Shown here: in pieces, positions 27,845 through 37,392 of the stretch
How positions within the stretch are numbered: position 1 is the stretch's first letter
Layout: the number at the start of each line of letters is the position of its first letter
Source of the DNA: Patescibacteria group bacterium
GTDB taxonomy: Bacteria; Patescibacteriota; Patescibacteriia; Patescibacteriales; BS150m-G62
Direction: 5' to 3'
NCBI GenBank assembly: GCA_016784175.1
Contig: JADHVC010000008.1
Location: 1-37,392 of the forward strand
Length of the DNA stretch: 37,392 nucleotides
The notes under the pieces: generated by a model
Database searches by the model: none
The model's input: only the letters and a program-made list of their open reading frames with translations
What the model was told of the DNA's origin: nothing
Made by a program: the position numbers and the translations under genes

Positions 27845-28819
27845 ATGAGTAAAACAACTCTAAGATTAATAATTATATTAATCGTGCTCTGGGGTGCAGC
27901 ATACATATACAAAGGCCCCATGAATAACCAGGGTAGCAGCGGGAACAATCCCACAAACCTATTGGTGGACGTTAATACAGAAACCATAAGCGAAATTCAA
28001 GTTAATAGAGATGGAGTAATAACAATCCTCAAAAAAGAAGGTAATAAATTTAAAATTGATGGAACAAAAAATTTCTATGTAAACGAAGAAACCTCTGAAA
28101 AGATATTAGAGGGAATAGAAAACGCAAAACTAGCAACACTAGAGCTTATTAGCAGCGAGGAAGACAAAAAAACAGAATTTGGAACAGCTGAAAATGGAAT
28201 CTCAGTATCCTTCATAGATGAGAGCGGAGAGGCAGTTAATGTTATCGTAGGAAAGCTAGCAAATAATTTCATCGATACATACATTTCACTTCCACAAACA
28301 CCAGACACATATTCAATCGGTGAAAACCTAGTAAAATTATTTGACAGAGATGATTGGAAAGACAAAACTATGTTCAAAAATAATTCAAGCAAGGTAACTA
28401 AAGTACGTCTCCAATATCCAAATACACAATACGTAATGGAAAAAATAAACGATAAATGGGAGGTTGTAGAGCCTAGCAAATTCAATGTAAACCAAAGTGC
28501 AATCGAAGAAATTGTTAAAGTAATGACAGACCTAAAAGCCGTACAAATTCCAGCTCAGACATTTGAAGGCACGGGGCTAGAAAAGCATACATTAATTGTT
28601 CAGGTTACTGGCGAAGAAATAGATAACACTATTATGGTAGGAGATCAAAAACCATTATTGGACACTCCTGACGACAATAAAAATAATCCATTCTCTCAAG
28701 TCAACACAGAAGAAAAAGAATTATTTTATGCTAAAAAAGGAGACTCAGACAATATTTATCTAATCTCAAAAGAAGACAAAGACGCATTAGACAAAACAAT
28801 CCAAGAACTACAACAGTAA
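27845..28819 (+). CDS. DUF4340-like protein
   Basis: N-terminal TM; repeated ITILKKEGNKFKIDGTKNFYVNEE / WEVVEPSKFNVNQSAIEEIVKVMTDLKA pattern; follows gldG-like gene. Confidence 0.78.
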   Translation: MSKTTLRLIIILIVLWGAAYIYKGPMNNQGSSGNNPTNLLVDVNTETISEIQVNRDGVITILKKEGNKFKIDGTKNFYVNEETSEKILEGIENAKLATLELISSEEDKKTEFGTAENGISVSFIDESGEAVNVIVGKLANNFIDTYISLPQTPDTYSIGENLVKLFDRDDWKDKTMFKNNSSKVTKVRLQYPNTQYVMEKINDKWEVVEPSKFNVNQSAIEEIVKVMTDLKAVQIPAQTFEGTGLEKHTLIVQVTGEEIDNTIMVGDQKPLLDTPDDNKNNPFSQVNTEEKELFYAKKGDSDNIYLISKEDKDALDKTIQELQQ

Positions 28820-28840
28820 TCATTAATCACAATAAACAAA

Positions 28841-28878
28841 AAAAACTCTGCAACTATTATTCGCAGAGTTTTTTTTTA
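28841..28878 (+). terminator. Rho-independent terminator closing the ABC/DUF4340 cluster
   Basis: AAACTCTGC...GCAGAGTTT followed by T-run. Confidence 0.9.
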
Positions 28879-28915
28879 TATGTTACAATTATTCAATAAT
28901 CTCAACTTTAAAATT

Positions 28916-29896
28916 ATGAAATTTGATGTAATTACAATAGGATCTTCACTTCTCGACATTGCCTTCTATACGAATGAGTGTAAACTAATTAAAAATAATG
29001 ATGATTTACTTTGTCAAAAAATGCTTGCGTTCGAATATGGAGCGAAGGTTAAGGTAGATAAAATAGTTAACTCTTTTGGTGGTGGGGCAGCTAACGCAGC
29101 TGTTTCTTTTTCTAGACTTGGTTTAAAAGCTGGAATAATAACTTCTATCGGAGACGATGAAAGAGGAGATCAAATTATAAAGAATTTCAAAGAACAGCAA
29201 GTAGGAACGCAACTTGTCCAAAGACAAAATAAAACCGAAACAGGTTACTCTTTTTTAATAACCAGCTCTATTCATTCAAAAGAGCATGTAATATTCCCCT
29301 CAAGAGGTGCGAGCAGTAAATTACAAATTAATAACAAAGAAATACAAATCTTAAAATCCAAAACAAAATGGATCTACATTACATCCCTATCTGGAAACTG
29401 GAAGGACACACTCAATAAAATATTTGAAACGAGTCATTCAAGAATTGCATGGAATATCGGAGGAGAACAATTAAAAAGTGGCATTCGAGGTCTAAGCGAC
29501 TATTTAAAACGAACGTTTATTTTAATCCTCAATAAAGATGAAGCATTAGAGCTAATTCTCTCTAGTCAAAAATACAAAAAACTAACAAAAGCGCATCTTA
29601 GTGAGCCCGAAAACCTAATTAAGCTAATCAAACAGCTAGGGCCATCAATCGTTTTAATTACTTCAGGAAATAAAGGAGCACATGCTTATGATGGACAAAA
29701 GATCTATTATCAAGCACCATTTAAAGAAAAAAAGAAAGAAGATACAACAGGAGTGGGGGACGCGTTCGGATCTAGTTTCGTAACAGGATTAGAGAAATTC
29801 GACAATAACCTTAAGAAATCATTATCCTTAGCAGCCCGCAACACTGCAAAAGTAATCGCACAAGTCGGTGCTCAAAATGGACTAATCAAATTATAA
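28916..29896 (+). CDS. PfkB-family carbohydrate kinase
   Basis: MKFDVITIGSSLLDI, GGGAANAAVSFSRLGLKAGIITSIGDDERG, DTTGVGDAFGSSFVTGL. Start moved to 28916 because the track start at 28880 abuts the terminator. Confidence 0.92.
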   Translation: MKFDVITIGSSLLDIAFYTNECKLIKNNDDLLCQKMLAFEYGAKVKVDKIVNSFGGGAANAAVSFSRLGLKAGIITSIGDDERGDQIIKNFKEQQVGTQLVQRQNKTETGYSFLITSSIHSKEHVIFPSRGASSKLQINNKEIQILKSKTKWIYITSLSGNWKDTLNKIFETSHSRIAWNIGGEQLKSGIRGLSDYLKRTFILILNKDEALELILSSQKYKKLTKAHLSEPENLIKLIKQLGPSIVLITSGNKGAHAYDGQKIYYQAPFKEKKKEDTTGVGDAFGSSFVTGLEKFDNNLKKSLSLAARNTAKVIAQVGAQNGLIKL

Positions 29897-29910
29897 AACA
29901 AAAAAAATAC

Positions 29911-30099
29911 GTAACTACTCACCATACCTGCATTATTTTTGAGCGCATATGGAAAATGTAGTAATTTTTAGCAGAATTTAACTTAAAAAATTTTATGTTT
30001 GAGTGAAGTAAGTTTAAAATTTTTGTTAAATTGTGTGTAAAAAATTGCCCAAAATTCCATCCTAAGCGAAAAAGTGATGCAGGTATAGTGAGCACTTAC
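29911..30099 (+). mobile_element. MITE-like palindromic element, copy 6 (189 bp)
   Basis: GTAACTACTCACCATACCTGCATT...GATGCAGGTATAGTGAGCACTTAC; flanks AAAAATAC / AAATATAC (7 of 8 identical). Confidence 0.93.
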
Positions 30100-30166
30100 A
30101 AATATACATATACAAACATGTATTTTTTTGATGTACAATAAAAAAATCAATTTTTGCAATATAGCA

Positions 30167-32002
30167 ATGATCAAAGCCTATATACTAAAAAATATCATAG
30201 CTATCACGTCTCTTTTATTCTTTTTAGTAATTGGGACCCTTGTCTATGCCAACTCTTTTGATAATGAATTCATATGGGATGATGATGATTCAATAGTTAA
30301 CAATACCTACATTAAAAATTGGAATCATTTACCGGACTTTTTTACACAAAATTTAATTGCCGGCTCTGGTCAAATCACAGACTATTGGCGCCCAGTTTTA
30401 CTTATATCTTTTGCTCTAGATTACAATTTCTGGCAATTAAACCCAACAGGCTTTCACATAACAAACACCTTATTACATATATTTAACGCTTGGCTCACTT
30501 TTCTTTTCTTGCGCCTCATTGCACGAACCAATCCATCAAAAAACGATACAAAGATTAATAGGCTTTCGCTAAACGAAGATATCATTCCATTTATCATAGC
30601 TTTATTTTTCTTAGTTCACCCACTAAACACCGAAGCCATAACATACATTGCTGGTCGTGCGGATCCACTCTCGTCTATTTTTAGCTTATTATCTCTTTTG
30701 TGCTATACAAAGTATAGATTAAAACATAACCCAAAACTACTTAATTTAAGTGCACAAAGCTGGCTATATCCATCTAGTCTACTACTCTTCATTTTAGCTC
30801 TCATGACTAAAGAGCAAGTCATACTATTACCATTCATTATTGCTATCACAGAGTTTATTTGCATAAGCCAAAGTCTAAACAAAAAAAGATTTTTTAGAGC
30901 AGTAAAGATGCTACTCCCATTTTTTATATTATCAATTATTTATTTATCAATTCGACTTACTATTCTGGATTTTAATGACATGTTTTCAGGTTTTAGCCAA
31001 GGAGAAAGCTATGATAACATCATACTACATCGCCTACTAACATTTACCTATGTAATAATACTCTACCTTAAACTACTATTTATCCCGACTGGTCTTCATA
31101 TGGCAAGAGAAATAACACCAATTACATCCATTTTCTCATTACCTGTAATATTTTTTATAACATTAATTATAACAACAACTAAATTGTGCATAAAAACATG
31201 GCACACTAACAGGCTAATAACATTTGGAATTCTGTGGTTTTCAATAATCTTATTGCCAAGAACAAATATCTTTCAAATCAACCGACCAATGTATGAGCAT
31301 TGGCTATACTTACCGATGATTGGATTTTGGTTAGCGCTTTTATATTCAATGCCAATTTTTACAGAAAAATTTACCAAAATAAATAGATTGCCAAAAACAC
31401 TTCAAATCAAAATCCTTATTTCAGCAAGTATCTTTGTAACCATTATATTCTCATCACTTACAATAATTAGAAATAGTGACTGGAAGGACGCTATTGTGTT
31501 TTACGAAACAAACTTGTCGTATACGCCAAACAGCTTTATTCAGCATAATAATTTAGGAATGGCGTATGCAAACAATAATGAATTTGAGGCAGCCATTCGA
31601 GAATACAAACTCTCACTGGCAATAGCTGACGAATATCCACAAGTTCACTCAAATCTTGCCAATAGTCTTCTTGCCTTAGGGTATGCATCAGAAGCAATAA
31701 TAGAATATAAAAAAGCAATAGAAATGAATCCAACCTTCTCCATTCCATATTATAAACTATTAAGCATATATATATCACAAAAAGATATATATGCAATTGA
31801 AAAAATATTAACATATATGAATGATTTTTTTCCGACTGACATTAATTATTTGTACTCAAAGGGAATCATTTACTTTGATATGGGCAATTACACAAAAGCA
31901 ATTGATGCATGGCAAATATTACACAATAGAACCAATAGCCCAGAAATACACAACTTAATTAAACAAGCACAATTTCAACATTCCATCTCCGAAAAAAAAT
32001 AA
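30167..32002 (+). CDS. TMTC-like multi-pass glycosyltransferase with C-terminal TPRs
   Basis: FDNEFIWDDDDSIVNN, YWRPVLLISFALDY, HPLNTEAITYIAGRADPLSS; TPRs at C-terminus. Start at MIKAYILKN. Confidence 0.85.
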   Translation: MIKAYILKNIIAITSLLFFLVIGTLVYANSFDNEFIWDDDDSIVNNTYIKNWNHLPDFFTQNLIAGSGQITDYWRPVLLISFALDYNFWQLNPTGFHITNTLLHIFNAWLTFLFLRLIARTNPSKNDTKINRLSLNEDIIPFIIALFFLVHPLNTEAITYIAGRADPLSSIFSLLSLLCYTKYRLKHNPKLLNLSAQSWLYPSSLLLFILALMTKEQVILLPFIIAITEFICISQSLNKKRFFRAVKMLLPFFILSIIYLSIRLTILDFNDMFSGFSQGESYDNIILHRLLTFTYVIILYLKLLFIPTGLHMAREITPITSIFSLPVIFFITLIITTTKLCIKTWHTNRLITFGILWFSIILLPRTNIFQINRPMYEHWLYLPMIGFWLALLYSMPIFTEKFTKINRLPKTLQIKILISASIFVTIIFSSLTIIRNSDWKDAIVFYETNLSYTPNSFIQHNNLGMAYANNNEFEAAIREYKLSLAIADEYPQVHSNLANSLLALGYASEAIIEYKKAIEMNPTFSIPYYKLLSIYISQKDIYAIEKILTYMNDFFPTDINYLYSKGIIYFDMGNYTKAIDAWQILHNRTNSPEIHNLIKQAQFQHSISEKK

Positions 32003-32003
32003 A

Positions 32004-33839
32004 ATGCTCAATCACCTAAAAAATAAACCCCTACTAATATTATTAACATTTGTTACTTTAGTTTTTGTTGTTTTTGGAAATTCTCTAACCAATAATTTTG
32101 TTTTTGATGATCTTGCTATTGTTAGAAATAGAGATGAGCTCAAGACCATTTCACATTTACCGTTTCTATTTTTTGAACCCTACCATGAAAAAGGCTTAAA
32201 CACAGATCTCTATAGGCCAATAACGATGATTAGTTTTAGTATTAATTACTTTGTCTTCGGAGAAAAACCATGGGGTTTCCATCTAGTCAACATCCTACTT
32301 CATGCCATTGCAAGCTGGCTACTCTACCTGAGTTTATTCAAAATTACCAATAAATTTAGAGTTTCGCTACTAGCAGCAATACTATTTCTCCTACTACCGA
32401 TCCATACCGAGGCGATAAACCCCATTGTTGGTAGAGCTGAAATATTATCCTTACTGTTTATATCATGAAGCATACTTGCTTTACTAAAAGTAAAACAGAA
32501 TAAAAGACAAAGCTTATTAAGCTTCAATCAACCAAAAATATACGCATCACTTCTTTTTCTACTTGCTCTCTTAAGTAAAGAAAGCGCAATCGGACTATTA
32601 CCACTATACTGTGTAATTACTTATGCTACCCAGAATAAAAGTTACAATTTATTAATTGGAATAAAAACATTTTTATTAAAAAACTTCATAACCCTTACAT
32701 ATTTAACAACAACAATCTTTATATACTTTTGGATGCGTGGCGCAACACTAAATAAGCTCATCACAACGACTTCAACATTAGTTGAAAATCCACTAAAATT
32801 CGTAAGATTTTCGGAAAGATTTTTTACTTCTTTTAAAGTTCTTGGTCTTTATCTGGAAAAAACAATCTTGCCAATGAACAATCTTTCTTCAGACCATTCA
32901 TATAATCAAATACCTACACATATAGAACTATCCAATCCACATATGTGGCTAGGAATTTTTGTTTTTTTTGTATCGACCTACGGGGTTTATTCCATATTTA
33001 ACTCAAAAAAGGAAAAAAATATCATTTTAATCTTAGCTAGTAGCTATTTTATTTTTTTCTATCTTATTATTAGTAATTTATTTTTTATAATTGGAACTAT
33101 CCTTGCCGAAAGACTAATGTACATACCTAGTATAGGCTTTTGCCTATTAACATCATGGCTCATAATTTATACACACGACAAGGAGGTATTAGCAAAAAGC
33201 TATAAATTATTTTTCAACAAAAAGGTTTCTAAAAAATTCATGAATCATATTCTTTATTGCTCAATTGCACTCATCTTAACTTTCTATGCAACAATTAGCT
33301 ATAAAAGAAATTTTAATTGGAGAACAGAGGAGAGCCTATTTCTCAGTGCAGCTCTCAGGTCTCCCAATTCAGTCCTAGCAAGAAGTAATGCAGGCGCCAT
33401 TCATTTAATAAATGGTGATCTTGTCAACGCACGACAAGAGCTTATATTCGCAAATACTATATATGATAGCTACAACCATGCCATGAATAATCTAGGATTA
33501 CTTTATCTAAGAGAGGGGAATCTTTTAGCAGCTCGCGATCAATTTCACAAAACAATAAGTAAATACCCAAATTATATAAATGCTATAAACAATCTAGCAA
33601 TAACCTACTTCTACTTGGAAGAATTTGAAAAATCAAAATATTACTGGACCTTTATATATAATAATAATGCAGAAGATCATCTAATCTACTATTTAACTGA
33701 TAAAATAGTCAATCTCATAAAACAAAATAAATTATCTGAGGTTGAAAATTTATACAAAAATATTAAACATATTGTAAATAATGAAGATTGGAAGGCAAAA
33801 ATTGAACTTATATTAGAAAATTTTTCAAAGAAAAAATGA
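32004..33839 (+). pseudogene. Second TMTC-like glycosyltransferase with TPRs, interrupted by an in-frame TGA (32466-32468)
   Basis: ORFs 32004..32468 and 32733..33839 are in the same frame; 88 sense codons lie between the TGA and the ATG at 32733 (SILALLKVKQNKRQ...IFIYFW). Confidence 0.85.
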
Positions 33840-33889
33840 GTAACATTAGGAATAATTAAATAATAATTGCAAAAAAAAAGAGAAAACTA

Positions 33890-33917
33890 TTGACAAATAC
33901 TAAAAACATGATATGCT
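33890..33917 (+). promoter_or_regulatory. Candidate promoter of sigma-r4/HARE gene
   Basis: TTGACA at 33890-33895, about 16-nt spacer, TATGCT. Confidence 0.5.
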
Positions 33918-34028
33918 TAGTTTAATTATGAATTGACTTTCGTTTAAATACATAAAATTAATGTCACATATATAATAATTTATAGCAAATAAACAATTCG
34001 GATTTCTTAGCTTATCAATTTCCGATAA

Positions 34029-35198
34029 ATGGTAAATATGTCTCAAATAGAAACACATACACAAAAAGATATATTAGATATTAATAAACTTTTATTATCT
34101 AGTTTAAATAAGCGAGAGCAGGATATCATTTCTCGACGTTTTGGTTTAAATAATATACAAAAGCAAACACTAGAAGAAATTGGTAAAGACCATAACCTAA
34201 CTAGAGAAAGAATTAGACAGCTAGAGACTGCAGCTTTGAAAAGAATAAAAGAACTAGATATCTTAATAGATAATATTGCTCACATTAAAAGAGGCATCAA
34301 TGACATCCTTGCTGAATATGGTGGCTTGATTGAATTGAACCATCTACTCGAGCACTTAATATTGCCAATACAAGACGATAAGACACACAAAGACATTTAT
34401 AAAAATAATTTTTATTTTGTTATCTCAAGACTATTAGACGGTGATATAAACGAAGTATCAAATTCAAAATACCTAAAGAGATACATTAAAGAAAAGAATA
34501 CTAGCATTACTCATGCTGAAGATATTGTTAAAGAACTTTCAAAAACAATTCAAAAAAATAACGTAACACTAACAACAGAGGAACTACTTAACACTATAAC
34601 AAGCTTAGAAAATCACACAAAACATAGCAGCAAACTAATATCGCCAAACAATACAGATATATCTGATGTATTACGTCAATTAACAAAAAATGACTACGAC
34701 TTAGTAAGCCAAGTTAAGCCACTATACTCATTATTAATTACGTCAAACAATATTGAACAAAACAAATTAGGTCACTGGGGCATTGATACCTGGAGCGAAA
34801 TAAAACCTCGCACGATTAACGAAAAAATTTACTTAATATTAAAGGAAAATAAAAAACCAATGCACTTCACCAAGATTGCAGAAGAAATTAACAATATTGC
34901 ATTCGATAAAAAGATTGCCAATGCTGCAACGGTGCATAATGATTTAATCCTTGGCGAGAGGTATGTTCTTGTTGGTAGGGGAATGTATACATTAACTGAA
35001 TGGGGATACAAAAAAGGCACAGTCACTGAAATAATTACAGATATCTTAAAAAATACCAACAATCCATTAGACAAAGATGCAATAATTGATGAAGTATTAA
35101 AGCAAAGACTAGTAAAAAAGACAACCGTAATTCTTGCGCTTACAAATAATAAACAATTCAAAAAAGTAGGAGACTTTTACGCAATCAATGACTTATAA
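34029..35198 (+). CDS. Sigma-70 region 4-like HTH protein with C-terminal HARE-HTH-like domain
   Basis: LNKREQDIISRRFGLNNIQKQTLEEIGKDHNLTRERIRQLETAALKRIKEL; C-terminal INEKIYLILKENKKPMHFTKIAEEINN...VLVGRGMYTLTEWGY. Confidence 0.8.
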   Translation: MVNMSQIETHTQKDILDINKLLLSSLNKREQDIISRRFGLNNIQKQTLEEIGKDHNLTRERIRQLETAALKRIKELDILIDNIAHIKRGINDILAEYGGLIELNHLLEHLILPIQDDKTHKDIYKNNFYFVISRLLDGDINEVSNSKYLKRYIKEKNTSITHAEDIVKELSKTIQKNNVTLTTEELLNTITSLENHTKHSSKLISPNNTDISDVLRQLTKNDYDLVSQVKPLYSLLITSNNIEQNKLGHWGIDTWSEIKPRTINEKIYLILKENKKPMHFTKIAEEINNIAFDKKIANAATVHNDLILGERYVLVGRGMYTLTEWGYKKGTVTEIITDILKNTNNPLDKDAIIDEVLKQRLVKKTTVILALTNNKQFKKVGDFYAINDL

Positions 35199-35215
35199 AT
35201 AGAAATTATTATTAC

Positions 35216-35251
35216 AACAAAAAAACACACAATCTAGTGTGTTTTTTTGTT
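35216..35251 (+). terminator. Rho-independent terminator
   Basis: AACAAAAAAACACAC-aatcta-GTGTGTTTTTTTGTT, perfect 15-bp stem. Confidence 0.9.
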
Positions 35252-35306
35252 GCCTGTTTACAAATACGCATTTCTTAATCAATTAGTTTTATGCTAAACT
35301 TTAAGC

Positions 35307-36887
35307 ATGGATATTATAATCAATTTATCTACTATAACATCATTTTTTAGTCAATCATCAGACTATATATTAATGATAATTTTCATCTGGATTGGTGGAC
35401 CAGCTATTTGCATTACTCTTTTTATTGGTTTTTATCAAATATGGTTAAATAATCAGCAAGGAAAATGGAAAAGCAGTGTCAAGTTCATACTTCTCGCCAT
35501 AGATATCCCAAGACTAAATCAGCAATCACCTAGGGCAGTAGAAAATATGTTTAGCTATCTAGCAGGTGCTCATGGAACGCTAAACTTAATAGAGCAATAC
35601 CTAGAAGGTAAATTCCAACTAGTGTTTAGTTATGAAATTGTAAGTATTGATGGATATACTCAATTCTTAGTTCATTTACCAGAAAAGTTTAAGAACTTAG
35701 TCGAAACCTCTATCTACTCTCAATATCCAGATGCTGAGATTACAGAAGTAGAAGACTATACAAAAGGAATGCCACGAAAATTTCCAGATGATACTTGGGA
35801 TATTTGGGGAAGTGAATTTATATATGCAAAAAACGCTGCCTTTCCAATTAGAACTTATGAAAGCTTCGAACATCAATCTGGTCCAAGCGAAATGCACTAC
35901 AAAGACCCAATGTCAGCGTTAATGGACCTATGTGGATCACTAAGAAAAGGTGAACAACTTTGGTATCAGATCATTGTTAAACCAGTTGGATTTAATGAAA
36001 TGGATGTTTCAGAAAAAGAAATAGCCGCTCTAATGAAAGATAAAATTGAAAACCCAAAGCATCTAGGAGATAAATTTGTTGACTTGTTTATTGGAACACT
36101 TCAATTCATCAGTAATGCTATTCACAGCATGTTGATTGAAGCGAGTGACATAGAAGTAGAAGAGGAAAAGGCCTTAAAGATGATGGACTTAAGACCATTA
36201 CAAAAACAAAAGTTAGAAGCTTTAAGCACAAAGTCTACCAAACTAAGCTATTTAACTAAAATTCGAATGGTGTATATTGCCAAAAAAGAAGTAATGAATA
36301 GAGCAAAGGCTGTAAACGGATTTGTCGGCTACATGAAGCAATTTGCAGACGTTCAACTAAACAATCTCAAACCAGACACAAAACAAACTGCAACCACAGT
36401 AAAGTACAGCCCAAAAATTAACAGGCTCAATAGAAAAAAACGAAAAATTATCAATAACTTTATAAATCGTTCAGGTCCAGCTGGAAGAGACATGCAAATG
36501 ATGAGCATCGATGAACTAGCAACGCTTTGGAACTTCCCACAAAGCGAATACATCAAAGCGACCGGTCTTCAAAAAGTTTCAGCCAAGAGAGCACAAGCCC
36601 CTTCATCATTACAATTTACAGAAACTTCCGATTACGATCAAATTTCTGACATCAGCACAGACGAGCTAAACTTAATAGAAAATGAATTATTGACTGATGA
36701 AAAACTACCCAGCAGCATATTCGAGTCAAAAACAGAAAAACCAATATCCAATACAGCCAAACAAAAAGAGGAAGACATAAACCTAAATAATGACATCCTT
36801 GAGGACGAACTAAAGACTGAACCAGAATTAAAAGGAGAAAATAAAAAAAATTATCCTAAAATTCCAGACAATCTGCCATTCGAATAA
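35307..36887 (+). CDS. Membrane-anchored partner of a VirD4/TraG-like ATPase, unknown function
   Basis: N-terminal TM, soluble body, acidic C-terminus; directly upstream of the ATPase gene. Confidence 0.6.
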   Translation: MDIIINLSTITSFFSQSSDYILMIIFIWIGGPAICITLFIGFYQIWLNNQQGKWKSSVKFILLAIDIPRLNQQSPRAVENMFSYLAGAHGTLNLIEQYLEGKFQLVFSYEIVSIDGYTQFLVHLPEKFKNLVETSIYSQYPDAEITEVEDYTKGMPRKFPDDTWDIWGSEFIYAKNAAFPIRTYESFEHQSGPSEMHYKDPMSALMDLCGSLRKGEQLWYQIIVKPVGFNEMDVSEKEIAALMKDKIENPKHLGDKFVDLFIGTLQFISNAIHSMLIEASDIEVEEEKALKMMDLRPLQKQKLEALSTKSTKLSYLTKIRMVYIAKKEVMNRAKAVNGFVGYMKQFADVQLNNLKPDTKQTATTVKYSPKINRLNRKKRKIINNFINRSGPAGRDMQMMSIDELATLWNFPQSEYIKATGLQKVSAKRAQAPSSLQFTETSDYDQISDISTDELNLIENELLTDEKLPSSIFESKTEKPISNTAKQKEEDINLNNDILEDELKTEPELKGENKKNYPKIPDNLPFE

Positions 36888-36991
36888 ATAATCAAGAGAT
36901 AATAAAAATCAAAAAAATGTTTGACTTGAATAACAAATAATATTAACATAAACATATAGTTTGCATTAATATACATTCTTAATAAAAAATT

Positions 36992-37392
36992 ATGAACGAT
37001 ATAACTCTATTCGGAGAAACAACTTACAGAAATGAGATGAGACGGTTTGGTATCAAAACGGACGACAGAAGAAGACACATGTATTTAATTGGCAAAACAG
37101 GCATGGGAAAGTCAACCTTACTAGAAAACATGATTATTGACGATATTAATGCCGGGCGTGGACTTGCTGTAACTGACCCACATGGCGACCTAGCAGAAAA
37201 AATAATTAAGTTTATTCCAGATCACAGAATAGACGATGTTGTTTATTTTAGTCCTGGCGATATCGATTTCCCAATAGCCTTTAATGTTATTGAAAAGGTA
37301 GCACCTCACTTAAGACATCTTGTTTCATCTGGTCTACTTGGAGTATTTAAAAAACTCTGGGCTGACTCATGGGGTCCAAGACTTGAATACAC
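36992..37392 (+). CDS. VirD4/TraG-like (type IV coupling protein-like) ATPase, 3'-partial
   Basis: ATG at 36992, open to window end: MNDITLFGETTYRNEMRRFGIKTDDRRRHMYLIGKTGMGKSTLLENMIIDDINAGRGLAVTDPHGDLAEKII (Walker A GKTGMGKST). Confidence 0.85.
   Translation, partial: MNDITLFGETTYRNEMRRFGIKTDDRRRHMYLIGKTGMGKSTLLENMIIDDINAGRGLAVTDPHGDLAEKIIKFIPDHRIDDVVYFSPGDIDFPIAFNVIEKVAPHLRHLVSSGLLGVFKKLWADSWGPRLEY

Noticed and set aside
13575-30099. CRISPR array
   Set aside because: The repeats are dispersed, palindromic and long, in both orientations, with no regular spacers or cas genes.
29983-30174. 63-aa minus-strand ORF
   Set aside because: Mostly lies inside MITE copy 6 and has no protein-like features; by-product of the repeat.
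32466-32468. UGA recoded as a sense codon (Gly or Trp)
   Set aside because: TGA serves as a normal stop in compact ATGA overlaps (4219-4221; 23415-23417), at 33837-33839 and at the terminator-coupled 14108-14110; reassignment is not supported in this window.

Overview
AT-rich, gene-dense 37.4 kb window. Gene content suggests a Patescibacteria/CPR-like bacterium: small genome-style spacing, DUF3160, a membrane-anchored Clp-like ATPase, and a VirD4/TraG-like ATPase with a membrane partner. Recognisable genes include rsmI, cvpA-like, metG, a signalling cluster (CheY-like receiver, class III cyclase, PAS-GGDEF-EAL), PlsC-HAD fusion, MraY/WecA-like transferase, rplU, recR, ybaB, dnaB, prfA, rpmE, mltG, DUF3160, HU, Sua5-like, tatD, a Gld-like ABC cluster with DUF4340, PfkB kinase, two tandem TMTC-like glycosyltransferases and a sigma-r4/HARE-HTH regulator. 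The most interesting structure is not in the ORF track. (1) Six copies of a ~189 bp near-palindromic, non-coding mobile element (GTAAC...GTTAC ends, 8-bp target duplications on several copies) occupy intergenic gaps. Every intact copy has an edge exactly 11 bp from a -35-like hexamer, and one copy does so on both sides, which suggests promoter-guided integration. (2) A hidden small gene (13863-14110) has its own promoter, Shine-Dalgarno and terminator. It reads through only by a -1 frameshift at an in-frame canonical A AAA AAG site, followed by strong hairpins. (3) A similar -1 junction at T TTT TTA would fuse two ORFs into one sensor-cyclase. (4) An in-frame TGA splits a TMTC-like gene. Several enzymes also carry substituted catalytic residues.
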